Below are positions 9,388 through 16,541 of a DNA stretch of 26,653 bases, in pieces; the first letter of the stretch is position 1, and every line of letters starts with the position of its first letter. Made by a program: the position numbers and the translations under genes. Source of the stretch: Pseudomonadota bacterium (GTDB taxonomy: Bacteria > Pseudomonadota > Alphaproteobacteria > Sphingomonadales > Sphingomonadaceae); contig JAEZCS010000138.1 in NCBI GenBank assembly GCA_023433445.1, positions 1 through 26,653 on the forward strand, given 5' to 3'. A model generated the notes under the pieces. That model did no database searches and had not been told where the DNA came from. It saw nothing but the letters and a program-made list of their open reading frames with translations.

Positions 9388-10341
9388 TTATTTGGTGAGG
9401 CGGGTTTGGGCCGAGGCAAGGCGCCGCATCATTCGCAAATCCTTGGGATCGAGCTTAAGCGCCGTCGCAGCCCAATTTTCAACGATGTCCTTCAATTCGG
9501 CATAGTCGAGCGGATCGACGCGGCGGCCGGCTTCGAAGACACCGACATGGCCAGCATGATGGGGTCGGTTGCCGGCGATATAATTGCGAACCGCCTGCTC
9601 GCCTTCACCATCCTCGGCAAGGATGGTGACGACGCCCATGTCGTACATTTCTTCGGCGGTATAGACTTTTCCAGACAGGATCATGCGCTCTGCCATCCGA
9701 CGCCCGAGCTTCCGGGCCAGAATGGAATAGGCGCCCATGCCGGGGAACAGCCCGAAGAGCATTTCGGGCAGACCAAACCGGGCTTTTCGCTCCGCAACGA
9801 CGACATCAAAACAAAGAAGAGCTTCGAAACCGCCGCCTAGGGCATCTCCCTGCGCAAGGGCGATGGAGATGAGGGGCATGTCGGCATTTCGCCATGCGCG
9901 GTGAACCACATCGATGCAGGCATGACCATATTTCACCAAACCGGGCAGGTCGCCACGCTCGATGCAGCCCGCGAACAGTTCGAGATCGCCGCCCAGGTTG
10001 AAGACGCCTGGAAAGCGAGACCCGAGCACCATATATTTGAGCGGCAATGCGCCCTCGTCGAAGAGGCGCTTGGCCTCTGTCTGCCAAAGCCGGATGTCGC
10101 GCAGCATCGGCAGATTATAGTTCGGCCTATTCGCGGGGGTCATGAACGCCCAGAGGGTGTCGATCGGCTCTTCGAATGTCACGTCGACCTGCCCAAGGTC
10201 GAAGAGCATCGAATGTCCGCTCTCTCGTGCTTGTAGCGAGGCCCCGGCGGCGACGGGATGAATGTCTGCGACAGGCAGGTGCATTGGCGAAACGTCCTCC
10301 ACCTCATCGCGTGCCGGATTAAACCGTCCGGAATCAATCAT
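9388..10341 (-). CDS. RpfF-like crotonase (candidate DSF-family signal synthase)
   Basis: A crotonase-fold protein that reads closely with Xanthomonas RpfF, which makes cis-2-unsaturated fatty-acid signals (DSF): VFNLGGDLELF, SIALAQGDALGGGFEA, GLPEMLFGLFPGMGAYS, AVRNYI, then DLRMMRRLASAQTR near the C-terminus. The two catalytic glutamates of RpfF (Glu141 and Glu161) correspond to Glu173 and Glu193 here, with the same 20-residue spacing. Other crotonases lack this combination. The start is uncertain: ATG 10341 (317 residues, GGGGG upstream) is given; ATG 10284 (298 residues, GGAGG upstream) or ATG 10209 (273 residues) are possible, and RpfF itself is about 289. It lies convergent to the GGDEF-EAL gene. 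No rpfB, rpfC or rpfG is visible. An ordinary enoyl-CoA hydratase is the alternative. Confidence 0.85.
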   Translation of the reverse strand: MIDSGRFNPARDEVEDVSPMHLPVADIHPVAAGASLQARESGHSMLFDLGQVDVTFEEPIDTLWAFMTPANRPNYNLPMLRDIRLWQTEAKRLFDEGALPLKYMVLGSRFPGVFNLGGDLELFAGCIERGDLPGLVKYGHACIDVVHRAWRNADMPLISIALAQGDALGGGFEALLCFDVVVAERKARFGLPEMLFGLFPGMGAYSILARKLGRRMAERMILSGKVYTAEEMYDMGVVTILAEDGEGEQAVRNYIAGNRPHHAGHVGVFEAGRRVDPLDYAELKDIVENWAATALKLDPKDLRMMRRLASAQTRLTK

Positions 10342-10484
10342 CTGTGCCCCCGCATTTCGAACCAAGGTGAGGAAAACAATATTGTCGCTTTGATGCAACC
10401 GTCCGGGGGTCAATTGATACTCCGTTAACCCTTTTTATTGCCGACTGTTGCCGCTAAGTCCCCAAAAAGACGCGCCTGTTGTGG

Positions 10485-10505
10485 TTAACGTTGCATTAAT
10501 GCAAC
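10485..10505. promoter_or_regulatory. CtrA-like site overlapping a perfect 16-bp palindrome
   Basis: TTAA-N7-TTAA at 10485-10499 matches the core of the CtrA consensus (TTAA-N7-TTAAC). Overlapping it at 10490-10505 is the perfect palindrome GTTGCATTAATGCAAC. A related TTAA-N6-TTAA lies at 10552-10565. The region is divergent between the RpfF-like gene and a small ORF followed by tgt, so it could control either side. The match is direct; binding is inferred. Confidence 0.5.
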
Positions 10506-10579
10506 AAATCTCGCTAAGCAATTTTCGGGCAATGATGGCATCAGGTCTTTGTTAACCATTATTAATTATGACGAGGTGC

Positions 10580-10759
10580 ATGGACAGACATCGCACCGAT
10601 CGCCAGATTGTGACGCTCCTGCTTCATGATGAAGAGGGGACGAGCTGGCACCTCAGCTTGGCTGCTGATTGCCTTCGCTTTATCGGCAATTATCGTCGTG
10701 TGAAGGGTTTTGACATCGATGCGGTGGTAGCCTTCGACGGTTTGCGCAAAGCGGGTTGA
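10580..10759 (+). CDS. Small hypothetical protein upstream of tgt
   Basis: A frame of 59 codons with a mostly G/C third position and a plausible protein sequence (WHLSLAADCLRFIGNYRRVKGFDIDAVV). ATG 10580 has GAGG just upstream; ATG 10568 in the same frame has no ribosome-binding site. I do not recognise the family. No membrane segment, signal peptide or metal motif is visible. It follows the CtrA-like palindrome and precedes tgt by 64 bases. It may be real but could be a chance frame. Confidence 0.45.
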   Translation: MDRHRTDRQIVTLLLHDEEGTSWHLSLAADCLRFIGNYRRVKGFDIDAVVAFDGLRKAG

Positions 10760-10823
10760 TCCCGGCGGCTGATCTGCAAAAAGCGGCTCCCACTTGTCTG
10801 CGCGATGTTCTAGAGCGCGACAC

Positions 10824-11954
10824 GTGACTAAAACCCGCTTCTCCTTCGCGATCGCCGCAACTGACGGCAGGGCCCGCACGGGCACAATCCACATGCGCCG
10901 GGGCGAAATCCGAACGCCTGCTTTCATGCCCGTCGGGACGGCCGCTACGGTCAAGGCCATGCGCCCGGCAGAGGTCCGCGCTACCGGCGCTGATATCATC
11001 CTCGGCAATACCTATCACCTGATGCTTCGTCCTGGTGCGGAGCGCGTTGCCCGGTTGGGAGGGCTGCATGGTTTCATGGGTTGGGAACGGCCTATCCTGA
11101 CCGATAGCGGCGGCTATCAGGTCATGAGCCTGTCGGCGCTTACTAAGTTGAGCGAGGATGGCGTCGCATTCGCCAGCCATATCGATGGTTCCCGTCATAT
11201 GCTGACGCCTGAACGCTCGATGGAAATCCAGCGTCTGTTAGACAGTGATATCGTGATGGCCTTCGATGAATGCACGAAAAATGGCTGCACCCACGATGAG
11301 GCAGCGCTCAGCATGGAGCGGTCGATGCGCTGGGCAAAGCGGTCCCGTGATGGCTTCGATGCAGGTGAGGGGCATGCCGAACGAGCGGCGCTCTTTGGCA
11401 TTCAGCAAGGATCGCTTGACGAAAATCTAAGGCGTATCTCTGCGCAAAAGCTCACCGAGATCGGTTTTGACGGATATGCCGTGGGCGGACTTGCGGTAGG
11501 GGAGGGGCAGGATGCCATGTTCGCATGCCTCGATTATGCACCCGACATGCTTCCGCAGGACAAGCCGCGCTACCTAATGGGCGTGGGCAAGCCCGATGAC
11601 ATTGTTGGCGCAGTCGAACGGGGCATCGACATGTTCGATTGCGTTCTGCCGACCCGCAGCGGTCGCAATGGTCAAGCTTTCACCTGGGCAGGGCCGCTCA
11701 ACATCCGCAACGCGCGTTTCGCCGAGGATCTTTCGCCGCTCGATCCGCGCTGCACTTGCCCTGTCTGTGAGACGTGGAGCCGCGCCTATCTGCATCATCT
11801 GGTGAAATCGGGAGAAATGCTGGGTGCGATGTTGATGACGCAGCACAACATCCATTTTTACCAGGCGTTGATGCAGGCAATCCGGGACAGTATTGCGCAA
11901 GCTCGGTTCGCCGCCTTCGCATCGGATTTCCGGCGCGATTATCAGCGAGTCTGA
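10824..11954 (+). CDS. tgt: tRNA-guanine transglycosylase
   Basis: Exchanges guanine for preQ1 at position 34 of GUN-anticodon tRNAs on the way to queuosine. The 376-residue length is normal. The substrate-pocket motif DSGGYQ has Asp94; the catalytic nucleophile is Asp272 in FDCVLPTRSGRNG. The zinc site is Cys310, Cys312, Cys315 and His341, with the same spacing as the E. coli enzyme. The GTG at 10824 gives VTKTRFSFAIAATDG, the usual N-terminus; a TTG at 10794 would add ten unlike residues. The ribosome-binding site is weak. Its stop lies three bases from the stop of the convergent kinase-like gene. Confidence 0.97.
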   Translation: MTKTRFSFAIAATDGRARTGTIHMRRGEIRTPAFMPVGTAATVKAMRPAEVRATGADIILGNTYHLMLRPGAERVARLGGLHGFMGWERPILTDSGGYQVMSLSALTKLSEDGVAFASHIDGSRHMLTPERSMEIQRLLDSDIVMAFDECTKNGCTHDEAALSMERSMRWAKRSRDGFDAGEGHAERAALFGIQQGSLDENLRRISAQKLTEIGFDGYAVGGLAVGEGQDAMFACLDYAPDMLPQDKPRYLMGVGKPDDIVGAVERGIDMFDCVLPTRSGRNGQAFTWAGPLNIRNARFAEDLSPLDPRCTCPVCETWSRAYLHHLVKSGEMLGAMLMTQHNIHFYQALMQAIRDSIAQARFAAFASDFRRDYQRV

Positions 11955-11957
11955 GGG

Positions 11958-13508
11958 TTAGGGAATGACATTGATCGCGATGGAATAATCGCCAGTGGCC
12001 GGATCATGGTTGAGCGGCGCGCGCAACTGTCGGGAAAGTCCCGTCAATACGCGCCCATAGCGCTCCTCGATCCGTGCGCTCATCATTTCTGAGCCACGCA
12101 GCGCTGGGGAACTGAGATGAAGAACAGCGCGATCGTCACGTCCTGGCTCCAGTTGCACCGATATGCGCATGCCCGTGCGGGGGTCGGACAGCATCGCCAG
12201 CTCAACCAACTCAGTCAGCAGGAATGCAATCGGCACCGCAACGTCCTGGCTGATGTGAAGATTGTCGCTGTCGATCTGAATGCCGAAGCGCCGCGCTTCC
12301 GCCGGAGCCGTACCGCGAAGGCTGGCGGAAAGCTCGCTGATCAGCGAGCGAACGCCGACACCGCGATGCTCCTCCAGTTCCGCATAATGGTTGCGATGCA
12401 CGACGGACAGCGCATCTACGCGACGCTGGATCGATGCATAGGCCTCAGCCGCTTCGGGTTCATGTGCGGCGCGGGCGTGCAAGCTGATCAGGCTGGCGAT
12501 GATCTGGAGGTTATTCTTGACGCGGTGATGGACTTCGCGCGTTAGTTTGCGCTGCGTGTCCAGTCCCTCGGCCATTTCGGCCTCGTGCGTCGCCACGTCC
12601 TCGCTGATTTCGCGAAAGGTTTCGCCGAGCGCAACGATCTCCTGTGCCGGGGTGCGAATGCGGCGCATGGGCTCCAACACTTCGCCAGGGTGATAGGCGG
12701 CTACGGTGCGCCTCAAAACGACCAGGGGACGGATCAGCAACCGGTTGACGACGAACCATCCAATTGCCGCCGCCGCGAACCACATGACGAGAGGAAGGAA
12801 CAGCGAAAGCATGCGCGCAAGCGTCACCGGGGGATCGCGCAGTGTCATGGTGAGCAGAATGTCGGGCGGGTCAAGCCGGGCTGAAAGGCTGGTGCTTTTG
12901 CCGTGCAAGTCCCTGGATGGCTGGCTTACGATCAATTGACGATCGCCCTGTTGAAGACTGAGCTGCCGGCTCTGCAGGGCGGTTGTCGGACTCGTTATCG
13001 CCTCCAGAGAGGAGCGCGAATAATAGGAGAGCGCCACGACTTGCCTGTTGTCACTGATCACGCGGCTGGCGAGATAACCGGATTCCGGGAGTAGCATCGC
13101 TGGAGCACCGTGAAATCGCGCCGTTTTCGCGATGCCTCGCGGTTCAGGTTGAGAAGACCCGCAAATGCGCTCGCCTTCACGGCTATAGATATAATAGCGT
13201 CCGCCTTCGCGATCGTGAGAGGTCAGGAAAACGGATAGCCGCTGACACATCTCCGGTCCTTCGCTACCGGTCGACAGCGCGTTTGCGGTCAGCATCAAGG
13301 CGGTCCGATCAGAAGCCAGATCTTCAGTCAGTTTGCGCGCGCTCTGCGTCACTGACACGCGCAGGAGCGCTTCCTTCTCAAGATCGGAAGTTCGGATCGC
13401 CTGAAGCGAAGCGACCAGTGCGATGAGGCCCAAAGGCAAGAGGGCCAGGGTCAGGATGAGGAACATCTTGACGCCGGTGGATTGGATCAGGTCGTTCAGG
13501 TTGCGCAT
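11958..13508 (-). CDS. phyP: PhyP-like membrane HisKA_2 protein with degenerate ATPase domain
   Basis: 516 residues: a transmembrane helix (about 16-36), a periplasmic sensor segment (37-232), a second helix (233-254), a HAMP-like linker, then a HisKA_2 dimerisation domain with REVHHRVKNNLQIIASLISLH (likely phospho-acceptor His328). The C-terminal ATPase-like domain lacks the usual signatures: the N box, normally NELVTNA, reads TELVELA at 432-438, and no DxGxG-type glycine box follows. It therefore probably cannot bind ATP normally. In Sphingomonas the adjacent PhyP is a HisKA_2-family negative regulator that dephosphorylates PhyR. The location next to nepR and phyR supports that identity, which is inferred. 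The start codon at 13508 lacks a clear ribosome-binding site. Confidence 0.85.
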   Translation of the reverse strand: MRNLNDLIQSTGVKMFLILTLALLPLGLIALVASLQAIRTSDLEKEALLRVSVTQSARKLTEDLASDRTALMLTANALSTGSEGPEMCQRLSVFLTSHDREGGRYYIYSREGERICGSSQPEPRGIAKTARFHGAPAMLLPESGYLASRVISDNRQVVALSYYSRSSLEAITSPTTALQSRQLSLQQGDRQLIVSQPSRDLHGKSTSLSARLDPPDILLTMTLRDPPVTLARMLSLFLPLVMWFAAAAIGWFVVNRLLIRPLVVLRRTVAAYHPGEVLEPMRRIRTPAQEIVALGETFREISEDVATHEAEMAEGLDTQRKLTREVHHRVKNNLQIIASLISLHARAAHEPEAAEAYASIQRRVDALSVVHRNHYAELEEHRGVGVRSLISELSASLRGTAPAEARRFGIQIDSDNLHISQDVAVPIAFLLTELVELAMLSDPRTGMRISVQLEPGRDDRAVLHLSSPALRGSEMMSARIEERYGRVLTGLSRQLRAPLNHDPATGDYSIAINVIP

Positions 13509-13707
13509 GAGCGATCAACTGGTTTGGACGAAGCCGCCCTGCTCATGCGATGATCAGATATGCTTCGACCCCGGCGGGGCCAGACAATTCAGCGCTTCCA
13601 GTCAAAGCCAAAGCGGCTTGCTCCGCATCTACGCCAGTATCGAAAAGCACCAATCTGCCCTCTGCCTGGGACACACCAAAAGTTTCGGCGACCCTTGAGG
13701 CCGATGC
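13509..13707. other. Intergenic region between nepR and the PhyP-like gene
   Basis: About 200 bases with no convincing gene. It contains a short GC-rich hairpin near 13566-13578 (CCCC/GGGG around GGC) without a T run. No GGAAC/CGTT promoter is visible on the minus strand, so the PhyP-like gene may have a separate promoter not seen here or be read through from nepR. Confidence 0.5.
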
Positions 13708-14025
13708 TTAGTCCAGCTTTCGTAGAAGGTCGAGCATCTCGGCAGGAATGTCTTCGTCAACGGCGCGCTGATACACTGAGCGCAGCACATTGGCGACGTT
13801 GCCGCCTTCCTTGACAGGGGGCGAACGCCGCTTGCGGGGCGCGCTGCCAGTCACGCCCGAATCCGGGGTGTTGGCGCCGACATCTTTCCTGTCCCCTCCC
13901 TTCACATCCCGTTCCGTCGTTGAAGCAACCAAAATACGCCCCTCTGCAACGCTATCATCGTCAACCGGCTTTTCTTTTGCGGCTTTCCCGCGCGGCGTCA
14001 ATCGACCGCCAGCGGAGCTTTGCAC
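13708..14025 (-). CDS. nepR: Anti-sigma factor NepR
   Basis: The last 35 or so residues, NVANVLRSVYQRAVDEDIPAEMLDLLRKLD, form the NepR core of two helices joined by the DIPAEM segment. NepR binds and blocks EcfG until phosphorylated PhyR takes it away. The preceding region is charged and probably disordered. The start is uncertain: no ATG lies between the core and 14101. GTG 14025 or TTG 14026-14028 is chosen because a near-consensus EcfG promoter (14065-14089) would start the transcript near 14057. ATG 14103 would place that promoter inside the gene. The open frame runs further upstream only by lacking stops. Divergent from phyR. Confidence 0.85.
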   Translation of the reverse strand: MQSSAGGRLTPRGKAAKEKPVDDDSVAEGRILVASTTERDVKGGDRKDVGANTPDSGVTGSAPRKRRSPPVKEGGNVANVLRSVYQRAVDEDIPAEMLDLLRKLD

Positions 14026-14064
14026 CAAAATACATATTTCAGTTAAAAAACCGAACGGCAGTGA

Positions 14065-14089
14065 AACAAATCTTTCTCTCGTTGGTTCC
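14065..14089 (-). promoter_or_regulatory. Near-consensus EcfG-type promoter for nepR
   Basis: On the minus strand: GGAAC (14089-14085), 16 bases, TGTT (14068-14065). Only the first base of the CGTT -10 differs. It implies autoregulation of the anti-sigma gene, as is usual in these loci. Confidence 0.55.
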
Positions 14090-14232
14090 ACCCACCGAAG
14101 CATTTTTTGCCACCGTCTGTATGGCGGCTGAAAAACGGGCGGGGGCTTGTCACATCGACATTGGCAATCCATCCTTCCGCGCAGCAAGTGTTTATTAGCA
14201 ATGCGCCCTATGGGCTGGGAGAAGACTAACAG

Positions 14233-15027
14233 ATGTCGCTTGGTCAGCAACTGCACCCCCACCTTCCTTTCTTGCGTCGTTATGCCCGCGCCCTGACGGG
14301 CAGCCAGGGTCATGGTGACGCCTATGTGCGCGCGACGCTGGAAGCGATCGTGGCCGCCCCAGAAGAGTTTCCGTCCGACGTCGATCCCCGTCTCGGTCTC
14401 TACAAGACCTTTCATGCGATCTGGTCGTCTTCTCATCTGGAGGATGGGCCCATCCTGACGGGCAGCGATGGGCAGGAAGCGGTAGCGCAGGCACGCCTTG
14501 CTCGCTTGACTCCGCTGCCTCGCCAGGCCCTGCTGCTCACTGCCCTGGAAGGGTTCACTGTCGACGACGTCGCTTACCTGATTGGCCTAGACCCGGCGGA
14601 TGTCGAGGCCCTTGTCGAAGAAGCGCTGAGCGAGATCGAGGCGCAGACCCGCGCGAAGGTCTTGATCATCGAGGATGAGCCGATCATCGCGATGGATATC
14701 GAAACGATCGTCCGTGACCTTGGTCATGAAGTGACGGCTATCGCTGTAACGCGCGAGGATGCGGTCCGTGAGGCCATGGCGGAGCGCCCTGGTCTGGTGC
14801 TCGCCGATATCCAGCTCGCTGACGATTCCAGCGGCATTGATGCCGTGAAGGACATTCTCGCGGAATTTTCCGTGCCGGTCATCTTTATCACTGCTTTCCC
14901 CGAGCGGTTGCTGACCGGGGAGCGTCCTGAACCGACCTTCCTCATCACGAAGCCTTTCCAACGATCAACGGTCAAGGCGGCCATTTCGCAAGCCTTGTTC
15001 TTTGACGAAGCAACAGCTCCGGCCTGA
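14233..15027 (+). CDS. phyR: Response regulator PhyR (anti-anti-sigma factor)
   Basis: 264 residues. The N-terminal half (about 1-130) is a sigma-like domain (LPFLRRYARALTGSQGHGDAYV at the sigma2-like part; LPRQALLLTALEGFTVDDVAYLIG at the sigma4-like part). The C-terminal half (141-257) is a receiver with acidic pair Glu147/Asp148, phospho-acceptor Asp192 (VLADIQLAD), Thr220 and Lys240, and the FITAFPERLLTGERPEP segment characteristic of PhyR. On phosphorylation the sigma-like domain mimics EcfG and binds NepR. GGGAGAAG precedes the start at 14233 by about 8 bases. It is divergent from nepR. No GGAAC/CGTT promoter was found in front of it. Confidence 0.98.
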   Translation: MSLGQQLHPHLPFLRRYARALTGSQGHGDAYVRATLEAIVAAPEEFPSDVDPRLGLYKTFHAIWSSSHLEDGPILTGSDGQEAVAQARLARLTPLPRQALLLTALEGFTVDDVAYLIGLDPADVEALVEEALSEIEAQTRAKVLIIEDEPIIAMDIETIVRDLGHEVTAIAVTREDAVREAMAERPGLVLADIQLADDSSGIDAVKDILAEFSVPVIFITAFPERLLTGERPEPTFLITKPFQRSTVKAAISQALFFDEATAPA

Positions 15028-15068
15028 TGATCTGACCGGGTTTCGCCGCAAAAGACTGAACGAGTGGC

Positions 15069-15093
15069 GGAACCCGAGTCATACCTCCGCGTT
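15069..15093 (+). promoter_or_regulatory. EcfG-type stress promoter (perfect match)
   Basis: GGAAC (15069-15073), 16-base spacer, CGTT (15090-15093): an exact match to the alphaproteobacterial general-stress promoter. Transcription would begin near 15100 and read into the 46-residue membrane protein gene and probably ecfG, giving positive autoregulation. Confidence 0.85.
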
Positions 15094-15122
15094 ATTCAGG
15101 CGTAACGATCGGGAGGTATTAA

Positions 15123-15263
15123 ATGGCGGAACAGGAAAAGCACGTTGCTACCGAAGACGCCCGCTCAGGATCGACGCCACATGTAGTCCGCTACATTCTG
15201 GGCATATCGCTGCCTCTGGTCATCATTGGCATGTTGATCGTGCTGTGGAGCTATTTCGGGTAA
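15123..15263 (+). CDS. Small single-helix membrane protein between phyR and ecfG
   Basis: 46 residues, beginning MAEQEKHVATEDARSG, with a charged N-terminus and one strongly hydrophobic helix (about 24-43: YILGISLPLVIIGMLIVLW) ending SYFG. It is probably an inner-membrane protein with the N-terminus in the cytoplasm. The ribosome-binding site GGGAGG (15111-15116) is excellent and the perfect EcfG promoter lies just upstream, so the gene is very likely real and stress-induced. I do not recognise a named family. Its place between the regulator and the sigma factor suggests a role in, or output of, the general stress response. Confidence 0.82.
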   Translation: MAEQEKHVATEDARSGSTPHVVRYILGISLPLVIIGMLIVLWSYFG

Positions 15264-15370
15264 ACATCATTGGTTCCGTGGAACAATGAGTATAGGATGC
15301 GGACGCAAATATGGCTTTGACGGCTTCGGTTCATGAGGCGAGGGCGACAGCCAGTAAGAGGGTTGTTCCC

Positions 15371-16039
15371 ATGAGCGAAGGGCTTGGCCAAGAGGCGGAG
15401 CACCAGGAAGTAGAGCGGCAGTCGCTCTCCGATTCGGATTTCAAGCGCGAGCTGGCTGCGGTCATACCCCACCTGCGCGCCTTCGGTCGGTCTCTTTCTG
15501 GCAATCGAGACGTGGCGGATGATCTCGTTCAGGAAACGCTGTTGAAGGCCTGGGCAGCGCGTGGCCGCTTCCAGGCTGGCACCAACATGCGTGCATGGAC
15601 CTTCATCATTCTACGCAACCACTATCTCTCACAAATGAGGCGGTCCCGCTTCCGTGGCGATTGGGATGACCTGACCGCTGATCGCCTGCTTGCGGCTCCC
15701 GCAGGTCAGGACAAGCATGTCGAATTGTCCGATATGCAGCGCGCCCTGCTGCAATTGCCGCAGCCGCAACGTGAAGCGCTGATCCTCGTCGGCGCAGGCG
15801 GTTTTGCTTATGAAGAAGCAGCGGAAATTTGCGGCGTGGCTGTCGGCACCATCAAGAGCCGCGTTGCCCGCGGCCGAGCGGCGCTGGAGCAGATACTTGA
15901 TAGCGGGGACCTTCCGTCAAGGCGCACGCAGGAGACTACCGACACGGCTGTGCTGGACGAGATCATGGACGATGTCGACCGCCTCAGCCGGGGCCGTGAG
16001 ATCAAGCAGGCATCCGATGTGGATTCTGGTGACATCTAA
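15371..16039 (+). CDS. ecfG: ECF sigma factor EcfG (general stress response)
   Basis: 222 residues. Region 2 is visible as AFGRSLSGNRDVADDLVQETLLKAW through MRAWTFIILRNHYLSQMRR, and region 4 as LLQLPQPQREALILVGAGGFAYEEAAEICGVAVGTIKSRVARGR. The LVQETLLKAW and AVGTIKSRVARGR parts are typical of EcfG/EcfG-like ECF15 sigmas. It is held by NepR and freed by PhyR~P. The start at 15371 has AGAGGG about 8 bases upstream; ATG 15311 in frame would add 20 residues but has no ribosome-binding site. A GGAAC at 15280 lacks a partner -10, so transcription probably comes from 15069-15093. The C-terminal tail beyond region 4 is somewhat long and acidic. Confidence 0.93.
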   Translation: MSEGLGQEAEHQEVERQSLSDSDFKRELAAVIPHLRAFGRSLSGNRDVADDLVQETLLKAWAARGRFQAGTNMRAWTFIILRNHYLSQMRRSRFRGDWDDLTADRLLAAPAGQDKHVELSDMQRALLQLPQPQREALILVGAGGFAYEEAAEICGVAVGTIKSRVARGRAALEQILDSGDLPSRRTQETTDTAVLDEIMDDVDRLSRGREIKQASDVDSGDI

Positions 16040-16053
16040 TTCGGACTCCTGCG

Positions 16054-16076
16054 CACCCTTTCCCGTGGAGAGGGTG
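16054..16076 (+). other. Intercistronic stem-loop after ecfG
   Basis: A 10-base-pair stem CACCCTTTCC / GGAGAGGGTG (one G-T pair) with a 3-base loop, no T run after it. It ends 14 bases before the start of the next gene, close to its ribosome-binding site. It may stabilise the upstream mRNA end or modulate translation of the 90-residue protein. Confidence 0.55.
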
Positions 16077-16090
16077 ATGGGAGAAGGATC

Positions 16091-16363
16091 ATGGTTGATG
16101 CTGGAGGCAGAGGCGGCCCTCCTCAGGAAGAGGAACGGTTGACCGATATGATCCACGCGGAACGATCACGCGGCAGCGGCGTGATTTTCGCGCTGGTAGC
16201 TATAGCCCTGATCCTGGCAATCGGTTTCTTCTACATCACCAAGGAACGTGAAGACCAAGAGAGCCGTGTCATCACGGAAGCCGCTGAATCGGCTGACAGT
16301 GCCGGTCGGGTCATCGAAAATATCGGGCAGCATGCGGGGATCAGTCTGCGGCGGCAGAATTAA
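16091..16363 (+). CDS. Small single-helix membrane protein downstream of ecfG
   Basis: 90 residues: a polar N-terminus (about 1-29), one hydrophobic helix (SGVIFALVAIALILAIGFFYI, about 29-49), and a charged, probably extended C-terminal tail (KEREDQESRVITEAAESADS). A strong GGAGAAGG precedes the ATG. It follows ecfG by 51 bases, so it is likely in the same transcript. A later ATG (16148) would trim 19 residues. I do not recognise a family. It may be a stress-response output or a membrane-anchored partner of the ecfG locus. Confidence 0.75.
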   Translation: MVDAGGRGGPPQEEERLTDMIHAERSRGSGVIFALVAIALILAIGFFYITKEREDQESRVITEAAESADSAGRVIENIGQHAGISLRRQN

Positions 16364-16541
16364 GAGACTTCGCACTTCTTGCCTGAAAGTGCTTTGCCGT
16401 TGTGCTAAGCCATCTTCATAGAATCTTTGGGAATTTCCTTCACAGTCCGTGCACTGTCGGGTTCCTCGCAGCCGCTGCGGGATAATCCGATGTCACCAAG
16501 GTTACCAATCCTAAGGGTAGCAGCGGGAATACGCGCGACTG

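Noticed and set aside
10562..11008. Minus-strand frame opposite the small ORF and the start of tgt
   Set aside because: Antisense to the clear Tgt N-terminus, no ribosome-binding site, no motif.
13560..13814. Plus-strand frame in the nepR-phyP gap
   Set aside because: It overlaps the nepR core on the opposite strand and has no start signal.
14026..14436. Upstream continuation of the nepR frame across the phyR promoter and into phyR
   Set aside because: It overlaps phyR and its leader, is unlike any NepR, and contains the predicted nepR promoter.
15280..15310. A GGAAC directly before ecfG as a second EcfG promoter
   Set aside because: No CGTT-like -10 occurs 16 to 18 bases downstream; the site is part of a small GGTTCC-GT-GGAAC palindrome.
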